Notes: a model not told the origin generated them from the sequence alone. Shown: positions 1 through 9,332, numbered from the stretch's first letter. The stretch is DNA of 34,311 nt from Bacteroidales bacterium UBA1794 (GCA_002315435.1 DCFW01000026.1:1-34311), one strand, 5' to 3'. Made by a program: numbers and translations.

Positions 1-60
1 AAGGTTTTACCGGACACCAATAAATACTATTACATTCTTGATTTTTGGACTTTATTGTAA
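1..60 (+). CDS. possible C-terminal tail of an upstream gene (partial)
   Basis: Frame 1 is open from the window edge for 19 codons and ends in TAA at 58-60, giving a tail KVLPDTNKYYYILDFWTLL. A strong inverted repeat starts 13 nt after the stop, as a terminator would. Frame 2 is also open for 24 codons, to a stop at 74-76 inside the repeat, so the assignment is uncertain. No family can be recognised from so short a piece. Confidence 0.25.
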   Translation, partial: KVLPDTNKYYYILDFWTLL

Positions 61-73
61 TGCGTCAGCCCTG

Positions 74-129
74 TAACCTTCGTAAAACTTAAGTTTATCA
101 ATGGTTAAACTTAAGTTTTACGAAGGTTA
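74..129. repeat. perfect 24-bp inverted repeat with 8-nt loop (possible terminator)
   Basis: Arms 74-97 and 106-129 are exact reverse complements, separated by TCAATGGT. Each arm also contains the self-complementary 10-mer AACTTAAGTT. As RNA this forms a very stable hairpin. It lies between a possible upstream gene end at 60 and the outer-membrane gene at 312, which fits a terminator, but no clear T-tract follows on either side. A small palindromic repeat element is the alternative. Confidence 0.8.
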
Positions 130-278
130 AAAGTTCTTTTGTTCTAATTGTTTCAAAAAAATCTATACTACGATTCAGAAAAATCATAGGGAGGTTTGCA
201 TGTCCTTGATTAGGGTTTCGTTAAGACTAAATAAGACTTCATAATCGAATGGTAACATAGTTTGCCTATGGAACACTC

Positions 279-286
279 TACTTTTG
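279..286 (+). promoter_or_regulatory. candidate -7 element for the gene at 312
   Basis: TACTTTTG matches the Bacteroides -7 form TAnnTTTG and lies 25 nt before the start codon. The only nearby TTTG upstream (261-264) is just 14 nt away, shorter than the usual 19-21, so the -33 part is weak. Confidence 0.4.
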
Positions 287-311
287 CTTCATCAATCAAA
301 TATAAACGAAG

Positions 312-2402
312 ATGAAGAAGTTATTTCTATTAATTATTCTATTAGTTGGTACATCTAATACTTTCGCTCAAACTCAGGTGGCGGATTCAGACACAATCAC
401 ATCTAAAATCACCGTGCATGAACTAGGAAACGTGAGCGTCAAAGGACATCGTCCGTTAGTTAAGGCAGACGGAAGCAAACTTATTTACGATATCCCTGCT
501 TTAGCCAAGCAACATGCTTCAACCAATGCATACGAAGCAATGTTGCAAATACCGGGTGTGTACGAACAAAATGGTACTTTAGTGTTAGCCGGAGCAAACA
601 GTGTAAACCTCATTATAAACGGGAGACCCACAACAATGACTGCAGAACAATTGCAAACGTTATTAAAAAACATGCCGGCTTCTAAGCTAAAACAAGCAGA
701 AGTGATGAGGAGTACTCCGCCCCAATACCATTTGCGTGGGGCGTCAATTAACCTCGTATTAAACAATGGATTGGGTGAAGACACACATGTGCAAGGAGAG
801 ACTCACGTATCATACTCACAAAAACATTATGCCGGCATGAAAGCCGGAGGTGACTTGCTGTTTGCATCACCCAAACTTTCGGTTGATTTGCTCTACAATG
901 CCGACAATTCGCTTTCACGAAGCATCTTGGACATCCTCACGATTCACACCGTAAAAGATAAAACTTATAACATCGATCAAAATACAAGAAATAAATCGGA
1001 CGTATTCACACACAATGTACGTGGCGAAGTGATCTATAAGTTTAATGATAAAGATCAATTAAGCGCTACATACACCGGACAATATTCGCCGAACCATACA
1101 TCAACAGAATGGTCGAAAGGTAATATATCCAATTCACAAAACCATAAATATGAAACGAACTATCTACACAATTTCTCTTTCTATTTCAATCATAGCGAGA
1201 ATGTGAAACTGGGATTTGATTACACACGTTATAAATCAGATAACACGCAACTCTTCGCCGACATTGATTCTGTCAACAACACCACTAAATTCACTGCACA
1301 ATCTGGACAAAAGGTGAACAAGCTGAATACATTTTTCGACTTCATGACTCCTTTATGCGAAAGCTCAAAACTTACTTATGGAGGCAAATTCTCCTATGCA
1401 ACGGATGCCAACCACCAAAGATACTCGAATCAACAAGGCAGCAATCTGTCTGACAGTTATTCAAAAGTAAGAGAATACACCTACGATATGTATCTAGGTC
1501 TGAGCCACTCATTCAGTGACAAAGTGAAAGCCGACTTATCTATTAATGGTGAATACTACAAAATAGGAAACTATGACACTTGGTCATTCTTCCCTACTGC
1601 CAACTTAAGCTATGTACCTTCCAGTTCGCATATCTTCCAATTTGCATTCTCAACGGATCGTACTTATCCCAGTTATTGGGAAATGCAAGAATCTGTAGAT
1701 TATGTAGACGGATATACAGAAATATATGGTAACCCCAACTTGCGTCCTTCACGCAACTATTCAGCAGAGCTATCATACATCCTTTATCAGGAATATGTCT
1801 TTAACATTGGCTATAATTACAATCCGGACTACTTCGTACAGCTGGCATATCTATCACCTAATAGATTAGCCCTCATCTACAAAACTCAAAACTGGAACTT
1901 TCACAGCACTTTAGCAGCTTCAGCAATCATCCCTATAAACATAGGAAGCTTCTTAAACAGTCGGTTCACTGTGAACGCACAATATGAAAGAGCAAAAGAC
2001 AGTCATTACTACGATATGTCATTCGATCGCGGCAAATGGGAAGTCTACACCGGACTGAACAATGCTATCAAACTATCTTCACAACCCGACTTGCGATTGA
2101 ATATTGACGGGTATTACATGTCATCGCCTATGCAAGGAATGTACGATTTAACATCGCTATGGAGTGTCAGTAGCGGACTTAGATGGACATTTGCAAAAAG
2201 CAAAGCTGAACTTACACTAAAGAGTGATGATTTATTCAATACGGGTTATTGCAACGTAAGAATGAATGAAGACAACCAAAGAATGAGAATGAACTTTACT
2301 CCCGACAACCGTTGCATAACAGTTTCATTCGTATACCGTTTCGGTGGATATAAAGAAAAGGATCACAAGCAACTGGATACCTCACGATTCGGAAAGAAAT
2401 AA
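312..2402 (+). CDS. TonB-dependent-receptor-like outer-membrane beta-barrel protein
   Basis: The 696-residue product starts with a clear signal peptide (MKKLFLLIILLVGTSNTFAQ). Residues about 38-150 look like a receptor plug domain (YEAMLQIPGVY, NLIINGRPTTM). The rest is rich in alternating aromatic and polar beta-strands, typical of the Bacteroidota 'outer membrane beta-barrel' family related to TonB-dependent receptors, and ends FVYRFGGYKEKDHKQ and a short tail. It lacks the N-terminal carboxypeptidase-D-like domain and SusC motifs seen in the protein at 18745-22191, and has no SusD partner. It probably imports or binds a small ligand at the outer membrane; the substrate cannot be inferred. 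It appears to be a single-gene unit closed by a terminator at 2428. The plug could also be non-functional, making it a TonB-independent barrel. Confidence 0.8.
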   Translation: MKKLFLLIILLVGTSNTFAQTQVADSDTITSKITVHELGNVSVKGHRPLVKADGSKLIYDIPALAKQHASTNAYEAMLQIPGVYEQNGTLVLAGANSVNLIINGRPTTMTAEQLQTLLKNMPASKLKQAEVMRSTPPQYHLRGASINLVLNNGLGEDTHVQGETHVSYSQKHYAGMKAGGDLLFASPKLSVDLLYNADNSLSRSILDILTIHTVKDKTYNIDQNTRNKSDVFTHNVRGEVIYKFNDKDQLSATYTGQYSPNHTSTEWSKGNISNSQNHKYETNYLHNFSFYFNHSENVKLGFDYTRYKSDNTQLFADIDSVNNTTKFTAQSGQKVNKLNTFFDFMTPLCESSKLTYGGKFSYATDANHQRYSNQQGSNLSDSYSKVREYTYDMYLGLSHSFSDKVKADLSINGEYYKIGNYDTWSFFPTANLSYVPSSSHIFQFAFSTDRTYPSYWEMQESVDYVDGYTEIYGNPNLRPSRNYSAELSYILYQEYVFNIGYNYNPDYFVQLAYLSPNRLALIYKTQNWNFHSTLAASAIIPINIGSFLNSRFTVNAQYERAKDSHYYDMSFDRGKWEVYTGLNNAIKLSSQPDLRLNIDGYYMSSPMQGMYDLTSLWSVSSGLRWTFAKSKAELTLKSDDLFNTGYCNVRMNEDNQRMRMNFTPDNRCITVSFVYRFGGYKEKDHKQLDTSRFGKK

Positions 2403-2427
2403 CAACTATTTTCTTTTACATAACTCC

Positions 2428-2475
2428 AGCACCCGAGCAAGAAGTGACTTCGTACTCGGGTGCTTTCTTTTATTG
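2428..2475 (+). terminator. rho-independent terminator after the barrel gene
   Basis: Stem AGCACCCGAG (2428-2437) pairs with CTCGGGTGCT (2455-2464), followed by a T-rich run TTCTTTTATTG. It sits 26 nt after the stop codon at 2402. The minus-strand side is not T-rich, so it mainly serves the plus-strand gene. Confidence 0.85.
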
Positions 2476-2497
2476 TTTATTAAAGATCTATTCAGAA

Positions 2498-3478
2498 TTA
2501 ACGTTCTCTCCACTCACAGCTTATTGGAGTCACAAACCATTTGCGATATGCCCATTGCGAAAGGAAGAACACAAAGAATGATGTAACGAACCCAACGATA
2601 GCATCGGTTAAATAATGAGCCTGTATATAAACAGTTGCCCCACACAACAATATATAAAACGGCAATAAGAAGCAAACCAGATTACGATGAATCTTACCTG
2701 CTAAGATCATCAGGATGGTACTTACTGCTACGTGTGAACTAGGGAATGCAGCTGTAGGGCGCTCACCAACCGTTTGACTGGCTACAACTAAATGATGAAA
2801 GAATCCATGCCCAATTTCCGAACCTGGGAATAAAGTGCAATTGTAATCAAAATAACTTCCCAATGCCGGAAATATACCGGCAGCTACATCTTCGGCCCCT
2901 ATGGCCGGATAATAAAACTGCGGACCGGCTACTGGTACAAATATGAATATAATATAATAGATAAAGAATGACATGGACACGATAAACGACCATTTCTCAA
3001 ACAAGTCAAAGCGTTTAATGAAGAAAGCAATTCCAACAATTATAATCATAGGGTAATAGGAGAAATATCCCAAATTGAAACATTCACTAACCCATTTATT
3101 GGGAAACTTCAAACAGAATAATGCAGCTGGTTGACAACCGAAAAGATGTTGCTCTACCCCAGCAAAGATATAATCAAGATTAGGGAAAAGACGATTAAAC
3201 TCAAATGTATCGGGATACCAATAAGAAAGTAATGCCATTTGCACGGCAATCCTTATAAGGGTGGTCATCTTGCATGGATAAACCCTATACAGCAGCATCA
3301 TTCCGAACGTCATAAGGACAATTAGCAAACGATCAGCAAGCATTGAGCCCGGATGTCCCATTCGATCGAAAAGAATAAAAATTAAAATAGAAGTAAACAA
3401 GTTATACAACAAGTTTATCTTCTCCACTGCAAATAGCCCGCTGGGAGCTTCTATCTTTTTAAATAAATTCAAAGCCAT
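2498..3478 (-). CDS. PAP2-superfamily (Aur1/PAP2_3-like) integral membrane enzyme
   Basis: This 326-residue protein has about six or more hydrophobic helices and the two C-terminal PAP2 motifs: AFPSSHVAVS (PSSH at 246-249) and HYLTDAIVG (H288, D292), which supply the histidine/aspartate active site. The classical first motif (KxxxxxxRP) is not evident, as in the Aur1/sphingomyelin-synthase-like branch, whose members move a lipid head group rather than only dephosphorylate. The start codon overlaps the end of the upstream SDR gene by 10 nt, so the two are probably translationally coupled. Inference: a membrane phospholipid or sphingolipid head-group transferase or lipid phosphatase. Undecaprenyl-pyrophosphate phosphatase is a less likely alternative. 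The exact substrate cannot be read from sequence. Confidence 0.75.
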   Translation of the reverse strand: MALNLFKKIEAPSGLFAVEKINLLYNLFTSILIFILFDRMGHPGSMLADRLLIVLMTFGMMLLYRVYPCKMTTLIRIAVQMALLSYWYPDTFEFNRLFPNLDYIFAGVEQHLFGCQPAALFCLKFPNKWVSECFNLGYFSYYPMIIIVGIAFFIKRFDLFEKWSFIVSMSFFIYYIIFIFVPVAGPQFYYPAIGAEDVAAGIFPALGSYFDYNCTLFPGSEIGHGFFHHLVVASQTVGERPTAAFPSSHVAVSTILMILAGKIHRNLVCFLLPFYILLCGATVYIQAHYLTDAIVGFVTSFFVFFLSQWAYRKWFVTPISCEWRER

Positions 3479-4485
3479 TTATGCGTTTTGTACCAATCTA
3501 TTGTTAGCTTTACACCTTTCTTCAAATCGTATTCAGGACTATATCCCAACTCATTTTCAATTGGCGAAATGTCACACCGCCAATTACGTTGCTTCATTAT
3601 TTTATACTTGTCTCCATTCAACGTACTTGCCCGTCCGGTCAACGTTGAAAGAAATTCGGCGCACAAAGATACAGATTTTAAAATAAATAACGGACATTTT
3701 ACATGTAATACACTTTTTACACCCAATTCTGTCTGTATCAGATCAGAAAATGTGCGGCTGGAATACACATTTCCATCACTTATAAAGTACTCACGGCATA
3801 CTATTTCTTTTTCTATACTCAAACGTACAGCCTGTACCACATCCTGCACATATATGAACGTGAGATATTGAGGAGTGAATCCAACTGCAAAATCAATATG
3901 TTGCTTGATGCTTTTTGCCATCATAAAATAATCCTTTTCACGCGGGCCATACACACCGGTAGGGCGTAAAATAACATAGGGAAAAGCCTCCAGTCCCTGT
4001 ATATATTGCTCTGCTTTTAATTTGCTCCTACCATATTCCGTACTAGGCTGAGGCACATCATCCACAGAAATATTTTTGTCATTATCTTCATGAATGGCAC
4101 CAAATATGCTAAGCGAGCTAAGGTAAATAAACTTTTCAGGCTTCATATCCGCAGCAAGGATTGCTTCAATCAACCTGCGTGTATTGTCATAATTTACTTT
4201 TGTAAAGTCAGACGGATTCACACACTTGGTTACTCCTGCTGCATGCACAATATAGTCCCACTTGCCATTGGCTTCATGGAACTTGCCTATTTCATCAGCT
4301 AGGCATGACTCTTTATCGCATGAGAGTACAATAATCTTTGCGCCCATCTTCTCTAAATCATCCACCTTACTAGTCGATCTGACACCTGCCCATGTATCAT
4401 AGCCCTGATTAATCAATTCTTTAACCAATGCATGACCAATAAAACCGCTAGCCCCTGTAATCAACACTTTTTTATTTGTTCCCAT
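3469..4485 (-). CDS. extended-SDR NAD(P)-dependent epimerase/dehydratase-like oxidoreductase
   Basis: Starting at 4485 the protein is 338 residues. The N-terminus carries the Rossmann motif TGASGFIG (residues 10-17). HAAGVTK (81-87), SSLSIFG (123-129) and the catalytic YGRSK (Y151, K155) follow, and LRPTGVYGPRE fits the substrate-binding region of extended SDRs. A longer frame with MCILNVKH in front begins at 4509, but that start is only about 16 nt from the predicted transcription start, so the ATG at 4485 is preferred. It forms a coupled two-gene unit with the PAP2-type membrane enzyme. Known relatives include nucleotide-sugar epimerases, 3-beta-hydroxysteroid-type dehydrogenases and the bacterial reductases of sphingolipid synthesis. 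Pairing with a lipid head-group enzyme makes a lipid substrate plausible, but this is inference. Confidence 0.75.
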   Translation of the reverse strand: MGTNKKVLITGASGFIGHALVKELINQGYDTWAGVRSTSKVDDLEKMGAKIIVLSCDKESCLADEIGKFHEANGKWDYIVHAAGVTKCVNPSDFTKVNYDNTRRLIEAILAADMKPEKFIYLSSLSIFGAIHEDNDKNISVDDVPQPSTEYGRSKLKAEQYIQGLEAFPYVILRPTGVYGPREKDYFMMAKSIKQHIDFAVGFTPQYLTFIYVQDVVQAVRLSIEKEIVCREYFISDGNVYSSRTFSDLIQTELGVKSVLHVKCPLFILKSVSLCAEFLSTLTGRASTLNGDKYKIMKQRNWRCDISPIENELGYSPEYDLKKGVKLTIDWYKTHKWL

Positions 4486-4530
4486 ATGCTTTACATTCAA
4501 TATGCACATTCGATTCTTACATCAAAAGTG

Positions 4531-4562
4531 CAAATATAGTTGTTTCACAAATTCTTAGCCAA
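4531..4562 (-). promoter_or_regulatory. promoter for the SDR-PAP2 pair
   Basis: On the minus strand TATATTTG (4531-4538) is a perfect -7 element, and TTG (4560-4562) lies 21 nt upstream as a -33 element. Transcription should start near 4525, giving a leader of about 40 nt to the ATG at 4485. Confidence 0.6.
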
Positions 4563-4669
4563 CAAAATCCATAAAATCAAGCATTTTAAATCAACTTTCA
4601 AATAAAAGGTATCCAATAATGCATTTAATTTATTTACTTTGTAAAATGAATTCATAAAAACATTTAGAT

Positions 4670-6829
4670 ATGTCTAAAAACAAAAGAGAAAAAGAAGCTG
4701 GGAAAAAGCGATTGACCAAAACGGAACTCGCAGACCATATAATGCAGATCTTCCATGCAAAGAAGGATGAGATTCTGGGCTTGAAATATATATTTTCGTC
4801 ATTACGACTGAATACTCACCCATTGAAAATGCTATGTATAGCCATATTGTCGGACTTGGTAAAAGACGACTACATCTGTGAAGTAGAAAAGAACAATTTC
4901 AAATCCGTAAACCATGGCGTGGAAGTAATTGGTACTTTCCAAAGAAAAAGCAATGGCAAGAACTCTTTCCTTCCTGAGGATGGAGGGGATCCGATCTTCG
5001 TTGCAGAACGAAACTCGGGGCATGCCATGAATAAAGACAAAGTAAAAATCATGTTCTACGCGAAACGAGAAGGGCATACAGCCGAAGGTGAAGTCGTAGA
5101 AATATTGGAAAAGGCAAATGATACTTTTGTCGGAACATTGGAAGTATCAAAACAATATTCTTTCTTGGTATCAGAGAACCGTACTTTGGCTAACGATATC
5201 TTTATTCCACGATCAAATTTAAAAGGCGGGAAAGATGGAGACAAGGCTTTGGTTAAAATTATCGAGTGGCCTGAGAAAGCAAAGAATCCTATAGGTCAAG
5301 TCATTGACATACTGGGAAGAGCTGGAGACAATACTACCGAAATGCATGCCATATTAGCTGAATATGGATTACCCTATAAATACCCTGAAGCTGTTGAAAA
5401 AGCGGCTGAAGCAATACCTGCAGAGATCACAAAGGAAGACATCAGTGAACGCGAAGATTTACGAAATGTCACCACATTTACCATAGATCCTGCTGATGCT
5501 AAAGATTTCGACGATGCTTTATCTATTAAGACTGTAGAAAAAGGACTCTACGAAATAGGTGTACATATTGCAGACGTTAGTCACTACGTAAAAGAAGGCA
5601 GCATCATTGATAAAGAAGCTGAGAAACGTGCGACATCCATTTATCTTGTAGACCGTACAATCCCCATGTTGCCGGAACGTTTGTGCAACCTCATCTGTTC
5701 GCTAAGACCGAATGAAGAGAAACTAGCCTATTCCGTAATATTCACCATTAATGATAAAGCGGAAGTGAAAGATTTCCGTATCCGTCATACTGTAATCAAA
5801 AGTAACCGCCGATTCACCTACGAAGAAGCTCAAGAGAGACTGGAGACTCAAAAGGGTGATTACACGGATGAACTAACAACAATGGATCGCTTAGCAAAGA
5901 TGCTACGTGAAAAAAGGTTCAAAGCAGGAGCAATTAACTTTGACAGATATGAAGTTCGTTTCAATTTGGACGAAAAAGGTAAACCACTTAGCGTTTATTT
6001 CAAAATGTCTAAAGATGCCAACAAACTTGTAGAAGAGTTTATGTTGCTGGCCAATCGTACTGTCGCTGAATTTGTAGGTAAAGTGCCAAAAGGTAAGACC
6101 GCAAAAGTTTTCCCTTACCGTATTCACGAATTGCCGGATCCTGAAAAGCTTGAGAATCTATCGCAATTTATTGCTCGCTTTGGTTATAAGATACGCACAT
6201 CAGGAACCAAACAAGATGTGTCTAAATCCATTAATCATTTATTGGATGACATACAAGGAAAGAAAGAAGCGAACTTGGTTGAAACTGTTTCAATTAGATC
6301 CATGCAAAAGGCACGCTATAGCACAGAGAATATAGGTCACTATGGTCTGGCTTTTGAATATTATACTCATTTCACCTCTCCTATACGACGCTATCCTGAT
6401 ACTATGGTACACCGCTTGCTTAGCAAATACATAGATGGTGGTAGATCAGTAACTCAGGCCAAATATGAAGATCTATGCGAACATTGTTCTGAGATGGAAC
6501 AGATTGCTGCTAGTGCCGAACGTTCATCTATCAAATACAAACAAGTAGAATTCATGAGTGAAAACATCGGCTTAATTTATGATGGTGTCATATCAGGAGT
6601 CACTGAATGGGGATTATATGTAGAAATCAATGAGAATAAATGTGAAGGAATGATCCCGATTCGCGATCTTGATGATGATTATTATGAGTTTGACGAAAAG
6701 AATTATTGCTTGCGCGGTCGTCGTCGCAACCGTTCTTATAACTTGGGTGACCCAATAACAATCAAAGTAGCAAGAGCCAATCTTGAAAAGAAACAACTTG
6801 ATTTCACTTTGGTTAATGAGGACAAATGA
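4670..6829 (+). CDS. rnr: ribonuclease R (RNB-domain 3'-5' exoribonuclease)
   Basis: The 719-residue protein has the RNase R order: a short basic N-terminus with a winged-helix-like region (about 10-75), cold-shock domains (about 85-215), the catalytic RNB domain, and a C-terminal S1 domain (about 640-715). The metal-binding signature TIDPADAKDFDDALS at 271-285 carries the conserved aspartates. It degrades structured RNA from the 3' end processively in the cytoplasm, in mRNA turnover and rRNA quality control. It is shorter than E. coli RNase R (813 residues), lacking the long lysine-rich tail. The upstream TTACTTTG near 4634-4641 is a one-mismatch -7 candidate, with no clear -33. It is monocistronic: kup downstream has its own promoter. 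PNPase, the other major 3' exonuclease, lies at 22588. Confidence 0.95.
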   Translation: MSKNKREKEAGKKRLTKTELADHIMQIFHAKKDEILGLKYIFSSLRLNTHPLKMLCIAILSDLVKDDYICEVEKNNFKSVNHGVEVIGTFQRKSNGKNSFLPEDGGDPIFVAERNSGHAMNKDKVKIMFYAKREGHTAEGEVVEILEKANDTFVGTLEVSKQYSFLVSENRTLANDIFIPRSNLKGGKDGDKALVKIIEWPEKAKNPIGQVIDILGRAGDNTTEMHAILAEYGLPYKYPEAVEKAAEAIPAEITKEDISEREDLRNVTTFTIDPADAKDFDDALSIKTVEKGLYEIGVHIADVSHYVKEGSIIDKEAEKRATSIYLVDRTIPMLPERLCNLICSLRPNEEKLAYSVIFTINDKAEVKDFRIRHTVIKSNRRFTYEEAQERLETQKGDYTDELTTMDRLAKMLREKRFKAGAINFDRYEVRFNLDEKGKPLSVYFKMSKDANKLVEEFMLLANRTVAEFVGKVPKGKTAKVFPYRIHELPDPEKLENLSQFIARFGYKIRTSGTKQDVSKSINHLLDDIQGKKEANLVETVSIRSMQKARYSTENIGHYGLAFEYYTHFTSPIRRYPDTMVHRLLSKYIDGGRSVTQAKYEDLCEHCSEMEQIAASAERSSIKYKQVEFMSENIGLIYDGVISGVTEWGLYVEINENKCEGMIPIRDLDDDYYEFDEKNYCLRGRRRNRSYNLGDPITIKVARANLEKKQLDFTLVNEDK

Positions 6830-6870
6830 ATTAAAATCAATCCACTCGTTTAATACATATTAATATAATA

Positions 6871-6904
6871 TTTGTAATCCTTCTAATAAATTGAATTAAA
6901 TTTG
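6871..6904 (+). promoter_or_regulatory. promoter for kup
   Basis: TTTG at 6871-6874 and TAAATTTG at 6897-6904 are separated by 22 nt, close to the Bacteroides consensus. Transcription would start near 6910, about 27 nt before the kup start codon. Confidence 0.6.
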
Positions 6905-6936
6905 CATCCGATTTTAAATGTTTTTTAGGTAAAGAA

Positions 6937-8853
6937 ATGAATCAACAACAACACAAAGTATCCTTTGGTATAGTTGGCATATTCATGGCAATTGGAATTG
7001 TATACGGTGATATCGGTACCTCTCCTTTGTATGTGATGAAAGCCATCGTCAGCGGACTTCCCGGAAATTTATGTACTAATCCGGATTACATTATCGGAGC
7101 AATATCTTGTATTATATGGACACTGACCATACAGACCACCATTAAATATGTGATTGTTACACTGAGAGCAGACAACAACGGTGAAGGTGGTATCTTGTCA
7201 CTTTTTGCATTGATTAGGAAGAAATATAGATGGGCGTATCTTATCGCCATTATAGGAGCTGCAACATTACTGGCAGATGGAGTCATCACTCCGGCTATTA
7301 CTGTTGTTTCGGCCGTTGAAGGATTAAACCATTTGGTTCCTTCAATTCCGGTTGAATTAGTGGCTATCTTAATCATTGTAATGATCTTTTTGATACAACC
7401 GTTAGGAACGGCCAGATTAGGAAAGACTTTTGGTAGAGTCATGTTCTTATGGTTTACCATGTTAGGTATTCTGGGATTGCTATCCTTCTTTCATTACCCA
7501 ATGATCATCAAGGCCTTCAATCCTGTGTATGCAATAAAGCTTTTAATTAATGCACCGAATGCCTTTATCATCATGGGCGCTGTATTTCTTTGTACAACCG
7601 GTGCAGAAGCTCTATACTCTGATTTAGGACATTGCGGATTACACAATATCCGAATATCTTGGATTTATGTGAAGTTGACTCTTATTTTAAACTACCTGGG
7701 TCAAGGTGCATGGATTATTACTCATCCGGTGCAAGTTGTAACTTCTACAAACCCTTTTTTCGGGATCATGCCGGAATGGTTCTCTTTTATCGGTATTGCA
7801 ATGGCTACAATGGCAGCTATTATCGCCAGTCAAGCCCTCATCAGCGGATCATTTACTATCATCAGTGAAGCTATATCATTAGATCTATGGCCTAATATAA
7901 AAATAAAATATCCTACAAATATTAAAGGCCAAATGTTCATTCCACAAATCAATTATACATTAATGATTCTGTGTGTAATCATTGTAATGACATTTGGAAC
8001 TTCATCAAATATGGAAGCAGCTTACGGACTGTCTATTACAATCACAATGTTGATGACGACACTGCTGCTATTCATTTATTTTCATTTCAAACATTATCCG
8101 ATGTGGCTCTGCATCCCATTAACTACGTTCTTTATAACAATTGAAAGTAGCTTCTTTATCGCAAATATGTTTAAATTTGCTCATGGAGGATGGGTGACCA
8201 TATTAATAGCAGGATTCGTATTTGGTATTATGTATGTATGGTATAATGGCAGACGAATTAAAAATCACTACTCAAAATACGAACCTATCACACCTACCTT
8301 AGAGTGCTTAAAAGATATATGTGCTGATCAATCAATACCTAAATTCGCAACTAACTTGGTATACGTGACCCGTGCAAAATACCCGAATGACATTGAAAGC
8401 AAAATATCATATTCATTAATCAACAGACAACCTAAACGAGCTGATACTTATTGGTTCGTATACTTATATAGAAGTGATGAACCCTATTACTTCAAATATA
8501 GTGTAAAGACTTTTGTTCCAGGGAAAATGTTCAGAATAGACATTCATTCCGGCTTTAAACAAGGAGCACATCTTGATATGTTTGTACATCGTATTTGTAA
8601 AGAGTTGGAAGAAAAAGGAGAAGTAGACTTATTGAGTCGTTATCCTTCACTACGGGAACGCAATATCGAAGGAGACTTCCGATTTGTTGTTGTTGAGAGA
8701 ATCGCTAGAAATCTAGAGCTTCCACCGGTTACGAAAACAATATTGCTACTCTATTATTTGATTAAGAAATATTCTACTTCGGATACCCAGATCCTTGATT
8801 TGGATCCTTCTGTAGTCACCGTAGAATATGTTCCATTAAAAGCAGTACAATAA
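6937..8853 (+). CDS. kup: Kup-family low-affinity potassium uptake transporter
   Basis: The 638-residue product begins with the family hallmark GIVYGDIGTSPLYV in the first membrane helix. Further conserved segments are DNNGEGGILSLFALIR and LADGVITPAITVVSAVEGL. About twelve hydrophobic helices fill residues 10-455, followed by a soluble C-terminal domain of about 180 residues, as in E. coli Kup (622 residues). It should be a K+/H+ symporter in the inner membrane. It has its own promoter and a terminator 10 nt after the stop, so it is monocistronic. Nothing in the sequence looks truncated or unusual. Confidence 0.95.
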   Translation: MNQQQHKVSFGIVGIFMAIGIVYGDIGTSPLYVMKAIVSGLPGNLCTNPDYIIGAISCIIWTLTIQTTIKYVIVTLRADNNGEGGILSLFALIRKKYRWAYLIAIIGAATLLADGVITPAITVVSAVEGLNHLVPSIPVELVAILIIVMIFLIQPLGTARLGKTFGRVMFLWFTMLGILGLLSFFHYPMIIKAFNPVYAIKLLINAPNAFIIMGAVFLCTTGAEALYSDLGHCGLHNIRISWIYVKLTLILNYLGQGAWIITHPVQVVTSTNPFFGIMPEWFSFIGIAMATMAAIIASQALISGSFTIISEAISLDLWPNIKIKYPTNIKGQMFIPQINYTLMILCVIIVMTFGTSSNMEAAYGLSITITMLMTTLLLFIYFHFKHYPMWLCIPLTTFFITIESSFFIANMFKFAHGGWVTILIAGFVFGIMYVWYNGRRIKNHYSKYEPITPTLECLKDICADQSIPKFATNLVYVTRAKYPNDIESKISYSLINRQPKRADTYWFVYLYRSDEPYYFKYSVKTFVPGKMFRIDIHSGFKQGAHLDMFVHRICKELEEKGEVDLLSRYPSLRERNIEGDFRFVVVERIARNLELPPVTKTILLLYYLIKKYSTSDTQILDLDPSVVTVEYVPLKAVQ

Positions 8854-8862
8854 CAATATAAA

Positions 8863-8894
8863 GCCCGAGTAATTTTGCTCGGGCCTTTCTTTTC
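8863..8894 (+). terminator. rho-independent terminator after kup
   Basis: Stem GCCCGAG (8863-8869) and CTCGGGC (8878-8884) with loop TAATTTTG, followed by a T-rich run (TTTCTTTTC). The minus-strand flank is only moderately T-rich, so it may also weakly terminate the convergent copper operon that ends at 8927. Confidence 0.85.
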
Positions 8895-8926
8895 TTATTG
8901 TGTTATCCAATCCACTCACATGAACG

Positions 8927-9313
8927 TTATTTGCGAGGATATTGACAGCACTTGGGAAGAGATTTGTAAGCTGCAGTTGTAGCTTTTACATTACCTGCAT
9001 CATGCCCAACCTTGGCAATTGCTTGTTGAACCTTCAAAGGAGGCGTAAGAGTAGGATCATATTGCAAATGAAGCACTTTCGTCTTTTGATCCCACATGGC
9101 CGATTCTACACCCTTCACTCCTTTAGCAGCATTCTCTATGCGAGATTTACATTGATCGCAAAGACCTTTCACAGGAAACATGGCATGAACCATTTTCTTA
9201 CCTTGTCGCAGCTCAATATTATTCATATTGTTTGCACTAGCCTTCGTAGGCATAATAAACATGCCGGCCATCAACATTGCGATAAATCCGACTTTCAAAA
9301 TTGTTGTTTTCAT
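8927..9313 (-). CDS. secreted heavy-metal-associated (HMA) domain protein
   Basis: A 128-residue protein with a signal peptide (about residues 1-27, ending TKASA). A ferredoxin-like HMA fold follows, with the metal site GLCDQCKSRIE, a variant of GMxCxxC, and the pattern KGVKGVESAMWD typical of MerP/Atx1-like chaperones. A second cysteine pair (KCCQYPRK) sits at the C-terminus. It is the last gene of the efflux operon, 19 nt after the adaptor gene. It probably binds Cu(I) or a similar soft metal in the periplasm and hands it to the pump; the metal itself is inferred from the neighbours. Confidence 0.85.
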   Translation of the reverse strand: MKTTILKVGFIAMLMAGMFIMPTKASANNMNNIELRQGKKMVHAMFPVKGLCDQCKSRIENAAKGVKGVESAMWDQKTKVLHLQYDPTLTPPLKVQQAIAKVGHDAGNVKATTAAYKSLPKCCQYPRK

Positions 9314-9332
9314 ACTTTTCTTTATTAAAACG

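Noticed and set aside
4486..4509. Longer N-terminus (eight extra codons) for the SDR gene.
   Set aside because: The longer start is too near the predicted transcription start, and the extra residues precede the usual short N-terminus before the Rossmann motif.
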